Shown here piece after piece: positions 43,346 through 55,538 of a DNA stretch of 64,000 nucleotides. The notes beneath the pieces were generated by a model that was not told where the DNA came from, did no database searches, and saw only the letters and a list, made by a program, of their open reading frames with translations. This DNA is from Elmis aenea (taxonomy: Eukaryota; Arthropoda; Insecta; Coleoptera; Elmidae), in the NCBI GenBank assembly GCA_947652605.1, contig OX393576.1, positions 11,310,575-11,374,574 of the forward strand. Reading direction: 5' to 3'. The position numbers and the translations under genes are program-made. Within the stretch, counting starts at the first letter, position 1, and the number at the start of each line of letters is the position of its first letter.

Positions 43346-44613
43346 ATAATATACGAGTATAATGTTAAAAAAATATATTATAAATTTGCGTTATATTTCT
43401 GTGAATATAAGCGGATTTTAAAATTGTCGATATTGCTTTTTATAATCTTTCATGGTTTAATGTTGGACTGATTTTAAGCAGGAATTCTTTATCAACTTCT
43501 CAAGATGCTTGAGCGATCTGATGCTGTAATACCGCCTCATCTATCATTTTCTATTAAGAACTTCACTTAATATTCAAAACTTGATGCAGTTTTTCTATCG
43601 CTTATCGCATAACGCTACAGCAATAAGAAATATTAATTTTTAAGGTCGTGTTTTTTTATGCTAGCTATAAAGGGTGACGAATTATATTTTGTGGGTAATG
43701 GCATATCGGATTATTTCAAAATTCATAAGTATCTACAGAATTCCTATTTAGAAGCACAGTGTATTGACGTGTATACTAATAACTTAACAGTAAACTCTAT
43801 TTGTGATGAATAAGAAAAAAAAATGTTGGACTGTAAAGGCAGGAATTATTTCGTTAATTGCTTTTCTGCTTGTCAATTTGACATTATTTGCGTGCTATAA
43901 ACAATAACAATAAAATATTGAATGCTCCCAGCGTTATTAAAGGCAATACAACTTGCTCGTAAATCAATCAAACCGTCTTAAAGTTTCTTTGCCTCTGTTA
44001 ATGACTCTGATTGTCACGTCATGTTTTCTAACGATGATTTAAAGTAAAGAGACGTGATAATTTCCTTGCTGCTATAAATCAATTTACCGGGATTTCTCCT
44101 GTCTAATGATTTATATTTCGCTCGAGTGTTACAGGTAATTCTTCGTTTTTCAGGTTTGAAAAGGCTTGTAATAACTTTATTCTAAGCTGAATGATAGTGA
44201 CTTGATGGATCTAGAAGCATTTGCAGATTTTATCAATTGTAAATTGCGCTGTAAAGTTTTTTTGGTAAGAAATACCATCACCAAAGGTCGGATTTTACTC
44301 AATTTTTAGTGTATTTTGGTATAAATGTTGTTTAAAAAAATGATGTAGAAGTTTATAATTATCAGCCTTAAGGCTGTAAATATTAACGATTCAAGATTTT
44401 AATTTGGTATAATGCCATATTATGAACTTTTTTGGGTTAATTATTAGACCTAAAATTATTTCGTTTAGCGTAGTTTGTCAATAACAGAAGAAATATAATT
44501 TTTGTTACATTCAAACAGCATATTTACAACTACCTAATTTGGTCAGAAAATTGTCAAAAAAATTATTAAACCTGTTTTAAGTTGGTTAAAAAAATCATAT
44601 TAGCTTCTCTAGA
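43346..44613. other. Apparently unique AT-rich sequence
   Basis: No exon or element terminus was found. Confidence 0.5.
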
Positions 44614-44615
44614 TA

Positions 44616-45865
44616 CGAGGTGAGCGCCAAAATTTCGGGGCCTGACTATGAAAGAAACGGCGTAGGCTCAAAATTAAATCCCGCCTGATATCAATGCACT
44701 TATTACATCGTTATAGCAACAATTCGATACCCCTAAAGAAATATGCCTTCGGTTTGTCTGCAAAATGTGCCCAAACTGCAGTTTTCACCTCTTGGTCGTC
44801 ACTGAAATGGCGCCCGCGAAGGTCCTTTTTCAAATTTCCAAACAGGTAATAGTCACTGGGGGCCCATATTTGGACTATACGAAGGGAGATCGATTTATTC
44901 AAAACCGCAGTCATGAATTGCAGCTTGAGCAATTCCAGCAGTGTGCATGGGGGCATTGTCGTGCAGTAAACGCACGCCTCTGGTCAGTTTCCCACGTCTT
45001 TTCTCCCGAATATTCTGTCGTGATTTGTGCAGAAGTGCTGCATAATATTACCCGTAGACTGTGGTGTTGCGTTCTTTAAAATCTATGAGAAGAATTCCCA
45101 CACAATTCCAAAAGATCGTAGCCATCACTTTTTTGTCGACTGACAGACCTTCAACTTTCTTGGCAGTCCTTCTCCTTTTCGTCTCTTCCACCGATTCTGT
45201 TTTGGACAAAGGATCATAGTAGAGAACCGTGGTTTCATCCCCTGTAACAATCGTCTTCAACGCGTCCACAGGATTTTCTCCATAGAGCGCCAAAAAGCAT
45301 CGAGCACATTCAACACCACGCTGGCGCTGAACTGCTGAGAGATGTTTGGGGACCCACCTTGCAGTAACTTTATTCATGCCTAACCGATCGTGGAGGATTC
45401 GGCGAAGCTTGTATCTAAAAGTCCCAACATTTTTGATAGTTCTTTCACCCTCAAGCGTCGATCGCCTAATACGAGTTCCTCAACAAGGGCAATCTTGTCG
45501 TCCGTCACCACTTCCACAGTCCTTCCCGTTCTTGCGTCATCTTCCAAGGATTCTGCCTCATTCGAAACCGTTTTGACCAATCTTTTACCAAAGAATAAGA
45601 CCCCGTACACCCCATTCCGTCGATTTTTGATACTTTGAGGAGAAAGACCTTCGCGAGTAAGAAATTTTATAACAGCTCGATACTCAATTTTCGTGACTTC
45701 TGATATCCGGATGAACGAATGACAGTTTTAAGAAAACTAATTGACATAAAATCCAATTTTGTTTTTTCCAAGGCTAATATGACTTGAACCAATGTGGTAA
45801 AAAAATTCCACACGCCTGCGATACCTAGATCTATGTCAGGCCAGGACATTTTGGTGCTTACCTCG
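44616..45865 (-). mobile_element. Full-length mariner element, TA-flanked, inactive
   Basis: Ends CGAGGTGAGCGCCAAAATTT and, inverted at the right, CGAGGTAAGCACCAAAATGT; they match at about 15 of the first 18 positions. TA lies at 44614-44615 and 45866-45867. At 1250 bp it has the normal length of a complete mariner. Confidence 0.9.
44655..45706 (-). pseudogene. Mariner transposase (DD34D), frameshifted, start codon lost
   Basis: The expected start is ATA instead of ATG at 45706-45704, followed by SEVTKIEYRAVIKFLTREG. Then come the helix-turn-helix region (RRLRVKELSKMLGL, about 45460), WVPKHLSAVQRQRGVECARC (about 45330), the first catalytic aspartate in IVTGDETTV (about 45245), the second in LLHDNAPMHTA (about 44970), and the third in GPSDYYLFGNL (about 44845). 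There are 34 residues between the last two, the mariner signature. At least three frameshifts (about 45405, between 45190 and 45060, near 44950) and a stop after DCGFE disable it. All three catalytic aspartates are nevertheless preserved. Confidence 0.88.
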
Positions 45866-45867
45866 TA

Positions 45868-46915
45868 CGTGTAGGTAATGCCATAGGGCAATATATTAAC
45901 TACATTATATTGTATTTTGTTTAGTCCTACATTTAGCGCTATAGTGGACTTACTGATTAAATAAATAAATAAAATCTTTTTTTAAGATTTCAGTATGCGT
46001 TAAATTAGTTGGCTTTATTTAGCTAAATTGGTCTTAGTTTTATGTCACTTTCTTAAGTGCACCCTCCATCCAATAATAGCTACTTACTATAATGACGCTA
46101 TTTACCTAGCGAAGTGGCATGCGAATTGTTCTTATCTCTGACTGGGTATCTTAGAAAAGCTTGAGATACTGGTACTTATCATGAAATATAAACGCAATTT
46201 TCCAAAGCTGTTCACTAATCCGTATGCCTGAATTTATAGTAACCAAACAGTCAGCAGTTTTGCAGTTTTATTTAACGTAATCTAATCGTGCAAGGCTTTA
46301 CTTGCTAGAGCGAATCGCCTGGTGTTTCATTAAAACTCCACATCGACATTCATAATAAATAAAAGAAATAATCGTCAAATATATCTTCAAGTATTACATT
46401 AGCAATAAATCTTCGAGACGCAATATAAAGACACACATGTGACGCTCCCGAAGTGTGAAATACCGCATTCAATAAGAGAGATGATATTTTGGATATGAGA
46501 TTTTGATTACCGACGACCCGACTTTGGTGGTTATAGTCAATAACCGTCTGTTTATCTTGTGGAATATCGAATATCAACAGTAGGCTCTGCAAGAAGTCAA
46601 AGAGGTGACAAAAATACGAAAAAGAGATACGTGATTTTTTTTTTTTTTAATGCTATAGATTTCGAACATAACAAAAAAGAAACGAAATAGAAGACATTAA
46701 ATTGAAAAAATATATCCAGCCAATTAAAATATTCTAGTAATAGTGGAAAATAAAAATTTATAATCACTTTCTGGGAGCTTTACGATAAACAGAGGATTGA
46801 GAGGAGCTGCAGTTTTTCTCCGACGTTCTCAAAAATCTAGTTGGATAAAGCTTTAAAACATTGGAGAAGATCATGTTCTGAATAGGGAAATAAGATTAAA
46901 TGTAGAATCGACCCT
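45868..46915. other. AT-rich sequence, nothing recognised
   Basis: No feature could be supported. Confidence 0.5.
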
Positions 46916-47912
46916 TGTTGTTTCCATGACAACCAATTAACAAACTAAAAGTTTTGAAAGCCTATTACCTACTTGTCACATTAATAAATTCGTAAAAATG
47001 AACTTTAATAACAAAGAAAAACGCGATATTCTGCAAATTTTTTATTCATTGAAAAAAATTCTATATAGTCCAGTTAAAGTTATGCAGAAACATATCCAGA
47101 AAGAAGACAACGGACCCTTGTACACATATTATTGTGCGTTGGACAGTAACTTAGGTAAATATGGGGTTTTTGACAAACTTATAGAAAAATATGGCAGAAG
47201 GTTTCAGATAACAATAAAAAAAAAACATTTTTAGTACCAACATCTCTGGTAAAAACGCTATTTTTCTACGTTAAACAGACACTTACGTAAATTTGTATTA
47301 AGTATGTGATAAAGTATAACAAAACTTAAAAGACTGGTATACAAAATTCGCAGCATATCGCGTTTTTTTTTAATTATTAAGGTTCATTTTTAGTTTGTTG
47401 ATTGGTTTTATAGAAACAACATAAACTACAACGACCGGCCTACTTGATTTATAATGGTTGTTTAAAACCTTTTTTTTTTAAATTTGTCAATGAATAAAGA
47501 AGTAAAATACCATGTGTGATACAGCAATGAATTCAGAAAAATAAATGCTATTAGATTATGTAAAAAGCAAAAATTGCGCCCCTAAGAAAAAACAAAGTTG
47601 GTTATCATGAAACAAAAACGAATCGATCTAGGAAAAATTTTTGACCACCATCCGTTTTGGCTTAAAAAGTTGCTAGGGCATTGTTTTAACATATTTAAAG
47701 TATTTCATAATCCAAGGGAGTTAAAGACGATGTTCAAAAATCGTATTTTGCGGTTTTTCCCCATTTTCTCGGATACCGTTTGAGATATTTCCAATTTCTC
47801 TTCTGATTATTATTGAGCACCAAATATAGCAACTTTGCCAAATTCAAGCCTATACTCTAGCTACTATAATAAGCGAGATCCCCATGCTTAAACTCGAATT
47901 TCAATCACCCTG
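46916..47912. mobile_element. Right-hand two thirds of the 10281-type foldback
   Basis: It starts abruptly at TTGTTTCCATGACAACCAAT, inside what would be the left arm, and continues to the intact right end TTTCAATCACCCTG plus TA. It retains the ORF, the inverted copy of the ORF start in the right arm (near 47384) and the CAACGACCGGCCTACTTG block. The outer left arm (about 500 bp) is gone. Confidence 0.82.
46998..47234 (+). pseudogene. DUF4817-like transposon ORF, longest surviving copy (78 codons)
   Basis: It reads MNFNNKEKRDILQIFYSLKK, then a region where the Y-P-E-R-R motif has shifted frame (KHIQKEDN), then ALDSNLGKYGVFDKLIEKYG before a lysine-rich end and stop. The LxKYGVFD-like block is the conserved C-terminal half of DUF4817 as I know it. 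Compared with the copy at 10848 it keeps more of the domain. No DDE region follows, so it is only the DNA-binding start of a transposase. Confidence 0.6.
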
Positions 47913-47914
47913 TA

Positions 47915-48772
47915 TATGCTAATTATAATCATTAAAATCTTGGAAACCATTTATTTTACGAAATTAGGTAAAGGCACTGTTCAAAAATCATTTAAAGTTC
48001 GCAAGTTTTACTTTATTTTGCCATTTATGTACTTTTGAAAAGCAACTGTATATTTTTTTTAACATCTCATAACTCTACATTATTTTAGATTAAAAAAGTT
48101 GCTAAGACATTTATTTATCGCCACATATGAAATATGCATTTCCCCGGATGGTACGGTACATGCATACTTGGGAATTGTTGCGCTAAAGAAAAGCAATGCC
48201 AAGCCCATGACTGTCCTATTTCGGTGTCTATAATAAGTTAATAACGGGCAGGTTCTCCTCGGATGTATAATTTTACAATTCGCGTTAGTTTTTAATCCCC
48301 ACTGTGTTACAGCATTAAATTCATATCAACGTCAAATTATGTATTGTATTATTGGCGTCGCCGTTTCTTAATCCGACATAAATTTCGTTTAGGTGGATAA
48401 GTTTAAAAGCCTAAAGTGACATTCCCTGGCGCTATTACCAGTTTTGTTATCTGCTTTCTGCGTAAATAACAAGTTGGTGTAAGCGAAAGTGCATTTTTTC
48501 TGTCAATTTAAATTTATATTATTGCTTTTTTATTGTGTGGTTTCTGTGAAATTCTTTTGCATAACTTGTTGATTGTTTTTGCTTGAAAATTGATTTCTCC
48601 AGATAAATTTTGGTTGCAGAGGCACCGAGATGATAAGAACAAGGTGTTGCGAAAAGTTTATGGAGGTTGTCTTCGTGTAACTAGTCCGTGGGGAATGCGA
48701 AAAGGTTGTGTAACGAAAATTAAACAAACTTTGAAAAGAAAATGACCTTCAACTGGTAAAATTAAGAATATG
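47915..48772. other. Unassigned sequence with a GC-richer patch at 48130-48480
   Basis: No open frame with recognisable domain or splice context was found. Confidence 0.4.
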
Positions 48773-48780
48773 GGCGTAAC

Positions 48781-49011
48781 CAGTGCCGGATTAAGGTTAT
48801 TGTGGGCCCTATGCCGAAAGGTAAAATAGGCCCCTGGTGCAAGGTGGTGAGCAAAAGAAAAACATTACTAAAAAACTGGTCCTCGCCTTAATAATATCTA
48901 CAAAATGTCGAGTAATATCGAAAATATCGATATATCAGGGCCTTGTGGGGCCCCCTAGGATGCGGAGCCCTAGATCCGGGCCTACTCAGCCTATACAGAA
49001 ATCCGGCACGG
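48781..49011. mobile_element. Small hAT MITE (CAGTGCCGGATT termini)
   Basis: Left end CAGTGCCGGATTAAGG and right end AATCCGGCACGG form an imperfect inverted repeat. Flanks GGCGTAAC (48773-48780) and AGCGTAAC (49012-49019) match at 7 of 8. The interior has GGGCCC-rich pairs on both sides. Length 231 bp. hAT superfamily by duplication length. Confidence 0.8.
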
Positions 49012-49019
49012 AGCGTAAC

Positions 49020-50580
49020 TACATAATTTATTAAATTATGGAAATTTTGACCAATTATCACAAAATTGACTTTCCTATTTTTATTGACTAAATAATTTCA
49101 AGATCATTAAGTCGGAGGAACCCATTCCTCAAAAACATCTTATTGTGCAAGGACTTACCAGGGAAGGTCACGATACGTTGTCGTTAGAATTTGATTAAGG
49201 CTGTGTTTATTGCATCAAGAACATCAAAAGTAAATGTTTTGCAGAGTTATACGTGCACTGGCCATTTTCTTCTGAAAAATGGGGGAAAAACTGCAATGCT
49301 AAATAATAAAAATAATTTTTGCGATCGCGTTGGCCATGAAACAGTCAGAGATAAAATCGAAACTCTTCTATTTACCAATGCGCGCATCCTTTGCAAGTAA
49401 AATGGTGCAAAGTTTTGAGTGATTCCAGCGTTGAACGATTCAAGATTTGAACGATTCTACGGGTGCGTTTTCCAGGTTTGAACATTCCATACATGAATGT
49501 TCCAACTTTTCATGCGGCTCCTCACAAAGTGTTTCATTACGAATTTGAATTTAACCTACCCATGTATTACTTTAATTTGGAATTAGTAAATCAATCGTAT
49601 ATAAAAGAAAGAATTGACAACTTTTAACACTTCTTTAACCATTTTAGTAGTTATTTTACACAACCTTGGAAAACAATGCAGGAACAAACCTTAAAAGCAT
49701 TAAAAAGTTAAGTGGGTCGTCGAATTGATCGTTTATTTACTTTCTGAGACAATAAATCTCAGTGCAAATAAAGATTTCTTTGGAAAAAGATTCAAGATTA
49801 CCTGATAGACCGCCTATATGTCGAAGAATCAACCGCAAACCGTAAAATACGAATTCCACCACTCTACTCTCAGTTTCTTGTTTTATTACTTTAGTATTTC
49901 TCAAAGAACGCACAAAACTGGACATGGGATTGACAGTTCTCATAGGATTTTTAAAAATAAGTAGACTTTTGCGTCAAAAGCAACAGATGTGGAGAGCGCT
50001 GTCATACTTAAACATTTTAATACTGAACGATCTCGTTGCAGGATGGTTCTATGCAAGATTTTCCAGGTAATTTACCCCTTAATTAAATCATTAAGTAGAT
50101 AATGAAGACGTTTAAAGCTAATTAATGTTCGATTATTCATTCTTTTTGGAATAAATTATACTAGCTATGGATATTTCAAGCAAGGTTGACATATTTCTAA
50201 TTCATGGGCATAAATTTACAGCGCATTAAACAACATATTTCATACAAAACCTGTGCGTTATAATTATTGTCTCTAACGTATTCATTATAAGCGGTTTTAA
50301 GACTTGTATTTGCATATTCCCTAAAGGAAACTATAGTATTCATTTTGATTAATAGGGTGTGTTTTAACTAATGAAACATTCAATTAAAAACGGTTTTATA
50401 AATAATTATCTAAAATCTGAAGAATGCTTTTTTTAAAACTGAATTATATACAGAGAGAAGTTAAGGAATTTAAAGCCGCTCCAATTTTTAGTTCTCGATT
50501 TTTAGGTAGACATCATTAATAATCTTTGATAAATGTTTGAATTATTTATGTGATTTATTTTAAATATACCTACTATAAGA
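49020..50580. other. AT-rich sequence, nothing recognised
   Basis: Short ORFs (49191-49400 plus, 49737-49943 minus) lack recognisable domains. Confidence 0.45.
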
Positions 50581-50599
50581 AGCTAATAACCAGTAGATT

Positions 50600-50745
50600 G
50601 CAACCTCCAGCGCCCGTCACACATCATCAACCACAGCCCAATATAAATACTCCAGATACGAATGACTCGCCAGTTGCTGTTTGACCAACAACCTTGAAGA
50701 TGTCCCCGATAAAGGAGGACGAAACGTCGGTTTTGAAGGAACAAC
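50600..50745 (+). ncRNA. Relic repeat with a hammerhead-ribozyme-like core
   Basis: CTTGAAGATG, a stem TGTCC/GGACG around a short loop, then GAAACGTCGG (50691-50730) follows the hammerhead layout CUGANGA, stem II, GAAA, with one or two deviations in the first box. Hammerhead motifs of this kind sit in Penelope-like and some SINE-like repeats of animals. The GC-richer upstream stretch (50605-50690) looks like part of the same repeat. Function is unproven and the core may be dead. Confidence 0.35.
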
Positions 50746-50750
50746 TTATA

Positions 50751-51000
50751 CAGGGTGGACCAAATTCGAATGTTTTACGGGGTATCTCGGTTACCGCAAT
50801 AGATAGCGAAAATCTGATTTCGGTCTCTTGGGCTATTTTTTTAAGAAAATAACGCCTATGTTATAAGATTTTTTCTATCGGATTCCATTTTGGCATTACA
50901 GACGAAAAATGAAATTTCATCATTTTTGCTATAACTTCTCTATTTATTAAATTAGAACAAAATGTTATATAGGTTTTTTATACAGATTTTTATGATTAAT
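50751..51000 (+). mobile_element. One-ended CAGGGTGGACC-type element
   Basis: TATACAGGGTGGACCAAATTCG marks a left end; AGTTATAGC-type arm sequence follows. No inverted partner end was found, so the right border is arbitrary. Confidence 0.5.
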
Positions 51001-52785
51001 TGAAAAACAAGCAATTTTGATGTATGTAGCTATGTTGACTTTCGAGATATGAAGTAAACTTATATATTTTTAAAGGAAAACCCTAGTTGGCCATGGTTTT
51101 ATGTGAAAAAGTATTTTTTTAGCTTTTCAAAAATATATAGTTTTATATATTTGTTGCAAAAAATAACCGAGATATGGCCAATTTTGTAAAAATTCGATCA
51201 TCAAAGTTTGCCATGATTTCGTAAACAAGTAGTGTTTGCAATTATTAAACAACTAGAAGTCATTGCCAAGTAAATTCTGCAGCAACCGCTACGTTTTTAT
51301 CACTTACAAAGTAATATTCTAACATAATAAACTTTTCAAAAAGTTCAAATTTAGGCATGTTCACAATACCACAATAAACAGTTATAAAAAAAAACAAAAG
51401 CATACACGGATTTGCTTTAAAGTTGACAAATGTACTTCGAAATAACGTGTGTTGTTTTTCCTTAAGAGCTCAATAATCGGTTTTTCCATTTTGCTGAAAA
51501 ACTTGATGTGATAGCGAAAAATTGCGTGTTCCATTGAATGCAGAGCATGTAATTTATATATCAACAGTTATCAAAATTAAAACACCGTTCACAAAGTTCT
51601 GAAATATCGGCCTGTGTAATCTATGTGATAAAAAAAAGTATGCTAAAAATCCGTTGCATTCGACAACAACTCAATTTTGATTTGTTGGCCCCATCACTTT
51701 CGGCTTTATCTCCACAAAACCATTAAAATAAATTTGGTTTAAGAATAAGATTAATTACTGTCGATGAACTTAAGTTGATTCACTTACATTCTGCGAATGT
51801 TTAATCAAAGTCCTTGCATAGAACTAATTAAGGAGATGGAACTAACATCTCCAAGATTAAGCTATCTAATCACTACCAATTATTTTTCATATTCTGTTAA
51901 TTCTGCCTTTGTATATAGCGTGGATGGCTTCTAGTATGTCGTTAAAAAAAAACAAAAGGTGCCGACGATCGTGTTAACGCTTGCAAACTGGTAATTAGTG
52001 CATGTTTACAGAAACTCAAGAGCACGAAAAAAACTTGAAGTTGTAACGATAAGTTTGAATTTGGAAACTTGGTGGTTTACAAATATAGATTGAACTAATA
52101 GGTTTAGAGCTTCCTACAAAACTAGCAAGAAAAAGAACTTGATATAAAAGTTATTTTTTCTGCAGTTAGAAAACAACTTTTAGAGAGCCATTATGGGCCG
52201 TTCGTTGGCTATTTGAGGTATTAAAGTGACGTTAAAGTTTAGAAATTACCAGTTAACAAAATCCGTTAAACCGTATAATAATATTAGTAGGCTGTTTATA
52301 CCAGATATGTTGCAATAAATCGAAAATGTATTGACTAATTTCAGATTTCCAAAAGGGCCGTCTTCAGTATTATTATTGAACGAATCCAATTCCAGTATAT
52401 TAAGTAAGATTGTACATCTGCCTGTTTTAAGATACGATTAACTTTGTTTTTCGTCTTTGTATGAGCCGTTTATTTTAAAAATGGCATAAGTCACTTTTAT
52501 GTTATATATTTAGATATTAAATGTTTTACATTTTAAAGTACTTACATACAAAATATTTATCTCAACTACAGAGAAATTTCACTCATATTATTTGTAATCT
52601 GGGTTACTTATATTTTTCTCAGTATACCTACACAATTTCGCACAGAGGATAACGAATCGCCATTTTTCATTAGATACTCGTACTGTAAGGTGACTTTAGC
52701 CAAAATCAAAATTAACAGTCTAAAAAAACTACGGACTAATGTTGATTTTGTCCAATGTGTCACAGATTTTTTTGTTGATAAGTCT
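51001..52785. other. AT-rich sequence, nothing recognised
   Basis: Part of it may be the body of the one-ended element starting at 50751, but no border is visible. Confidence 0.4.
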
Positions 52786-53441
52786 GAAAATTTCCTGCAC
52801 CTGTCAAATTTGCGTTTTCAACCAATCACTAATCTTAAATCTTCTAGACCTAGAGACTACCACTAGGAGCATTATTACACGGTAATAATTTTACATTCCC
52901 CTGCCAGATGTTGATCCTCCTGTCAAATTTGCGTTTTGGACTAATAACAGACTCAGATTTCCTAGAAACGACCAATAAACATAATCATGCCTAATATCCT
53001 TTTTGCAATTAACAGATTTTCATGCGTCTATTGGTCGTTTCTAAGAAATCTGAGTTTGTGATTGGTTGAAAATATAAATTTGGAGAGGGAATTAAATATT
53101 TTGGTCTTGATTATTTTTTGACGAATTTCGGCGACCAATAGCGTTACTTTAATATAGACTACACCACACCCCTGACGCAACCACTCTGACAGTACTTGTA
53201 AAATTTGACATAACACACATTTAATTTGACAGGTAGGTTAGGTGAAGGAAATTTTCTGACAAAATATAACTCGTGCATTGCAAATAATCTATAATTTTTG
53301 ACAAATCTTCACTCATGCAATTTGAATCAGAAAAATTACTCGTGCACTTTGTGCATTGTGTTTTTTCAGCTCAACTTGCATTCGGGCCTATTTACCAAAA
53401 ATTATTGATAATTTTTAATGCAGTTGTTATATTACTACTGA
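52786..53441. mobile_element. Double-hairpin repeat family, copy 3
   Basis: It begins GAAAATTTCCTGCACCTGTC, pairs with GACAGGTAGGTTAGGTGAAG near 53230, and ends TATATTACTACTGA. Inner hairpin and second foldback are both present. A 6-bp internal duplication (CTAGAC/CTAGAG near 52845) makes it slightly longer than its relatives. Confidence 0.75.
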
Positions 53442-53845
53442 TAAGACAGTGTAGTTTAAGAAAATTGATGAGAAAATTATATCATATAAGTAGTTTATAA
53501 ATTGTATTTCGTTATAAGTTTATTCAAGTATTTTTTTATTATCAATAATATTCATAAAGTATCTAGATAGTTTATAAGTAAATTCATTAGTTTATTTCGA
53601 ATTATAAGTATAAGTAATTTATATAACGTATTATATATAAAATTTTATTCATGTATTAAATCATTGTCATTAATTGTAGTGATGAAGTCTTCTAAATTTT
53701 AAAATAACTGGTAAATTGGGAGTGTTTAGGGAAGCAAATGCATCATTATGCGATAAAAAAAATGTATTTGCACTTCCATTTAACAATATAATTTCTATTG
53801 ACCAAAATAGTAATGATTTAAAAAAAAAGGAAAGTAAAATGTTTA

Positions 53846-54436
53846 AAGATTAAAATACCATGTCAAAGAATTTCTAGCTAGTTGCAAATTATACAATTAA
53901 TCACGATCATATTAATGTTAAAGTGACAATTTTAACAGAACAACAAAAATTGTTTTATTTTTATTTTTTTGTATAAGATCATTTAATTCAAAAATTGGAC
54001 AAAATGAGTTTTTCTCAACATTTTTTGTAGTAAAATATCATTTTAGATGTTAAGTGTCATATATCATTGAAATCAGGAGACAAAATGCTTTCCGACTATG
54101 AGATTAAAATTTTTTCGCCGTATTTAAAAAAATTAAGTTATTGATGTTTCTGAAGAGACGAAACGTTGTTGGAAATTTTATGTTATCTCAAAATATAAAG
54201 TGTAAGAAGTTGCCATGAAGAAGTGCTTCCAGATTGTCGATATCTTAAAAAATGCAGGAAATAGGGTAAAAAAAAAACGAAAATAAATTTTTTCAGTTTT
54301 TCTTGAATAACTTTTGAACTGAGACAATTATGAAAATTTTCTTCGCAGATATTAAATGAGCATCTAATTTCGCAACTTTACCCTAATTTAACCGACCTCG
54401 TATCTCTTACGATTTACTCGCATTTGGGACACCCTG
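53846..54436 (-). mobile_element. Foldback family of 13357, copy 2, right arm only
   Basis: It enters at the shared internal block (AAGAATTTCTAGCTAGTTGC) and runs to the right tip TTTGGGACACCCTGTA. The whole left arm is absent. Subterminal TTAACCGACCTCGTATCTCT matches the other copies. Confidence 0.75.
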
Positions 54437-54438
54437 TA

Positions 54439-55254
54439 AGCAAAAGGTTTTATAGTAAAACAGTTTTTGCCCCCCAACAAATATTTGTGCCACTTGGGGA
54501 GTCGATACCGCCCTCTTTGAGAATTCCTGATCAAGATAACAGTTGAAAATTAAAAGTGAACAAGTTTTTAACAGTAATTTTAGTCTTTTAAGCAAGCATA
54601 ATGAACAAACATATCACAGACATAATTTTTACTTATTATCAGTAGTTGTGTGCCGCGGTGGTCATAATTTTGCATTATTAAACATATAAAGTCATGCATC
54701 CAGAAACTTAACGACCGAATTTCTTAAACGTCGCCTTAACTAGCTTCATTCAGCACCGTTTAAAAAAGAAACGACTCCAGAGAAATCTCACCCCTGAGTG
54801 AATCGGCATAGAATAGCGGAAATACTCTTTGTGCCTAATACGATCATAATCTATTCAGAAGCAATTGGGAAATCTTTCGTAATCATCTTAGTAAAACGTA
54901 TATATTTGTTAGTAGTATTTTTTAACAACTAATATATACTTTTAAGCGACTTCGTGTCAATTAATTGCAAGCAAGACATTGTTTAGCATAATTTAACTGA
55001 ATACATTAAATTCTAGTTTCAATAGCTTTGTTTGTACGTGCCTTTGAAAGGGCTTTAAAATTAATGTTGTATCTGGCATTCCCGATAAGGAAATCGACTT
55101 TTTTTGGTTTATCGTTTTTCTGTCGCATCCGTGCATAGGCAAAAAAAGTGTTAAAGCTATAACAAACAATATAAAAATATTAGTTTTTTTTTAAATCAGT
55201 AAAAATCTACGAACAAAATATGTGAAAATCAAATATGAAATGCAATGAACTACA
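54439..55254. other. AT-rich sequence, nothing recognised
   Basis: No exon or terminus was found. Confidence 0.45.
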
Positions 55255-55536
55255 AGTTTTTCATAAAATTTATTGAAACTGAATCCCCACAACTCCGCCA
55301 CTGGTTGCTTGTGGGACTTGAAATTTTCACCGATTGTGGTAACCTGTAAGGTGGTGCTGTATACCAAATTTGGTTCAAATATATTTACTGGTTGAGAAAT
55401 AGTTAAACATTATCGTTATTTTTTCGAAAATTTCAACACCCTGTGTCTTTAAAATGAAGCGTTTTTTTGACCCATGTTTAAAATAAGTATTTCTGTCGAC
55501 TGTTAAAGTGCTGCTACTAAAAAGTGGACCACCCTG
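55255..55536 (-). mobile_element. Right end of the ATCGACTGTTAA foldback family
   Basis: It shares ACTCCGCCACTGGTTGCTTG with 40970-40990 and the tip AAAAAGTGGACCACCCTG followed by TA. It has about 140 extra bases (TTGGTTCAAATATATTTACT through CAACACCCTGTG) that the 40414 copy lacks but the fragment at 42130 keeps, so the 40414 copy carries the deletion. The left arm is missing. Confidence 0.7.
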
Positions 55537-55538
55537 TA

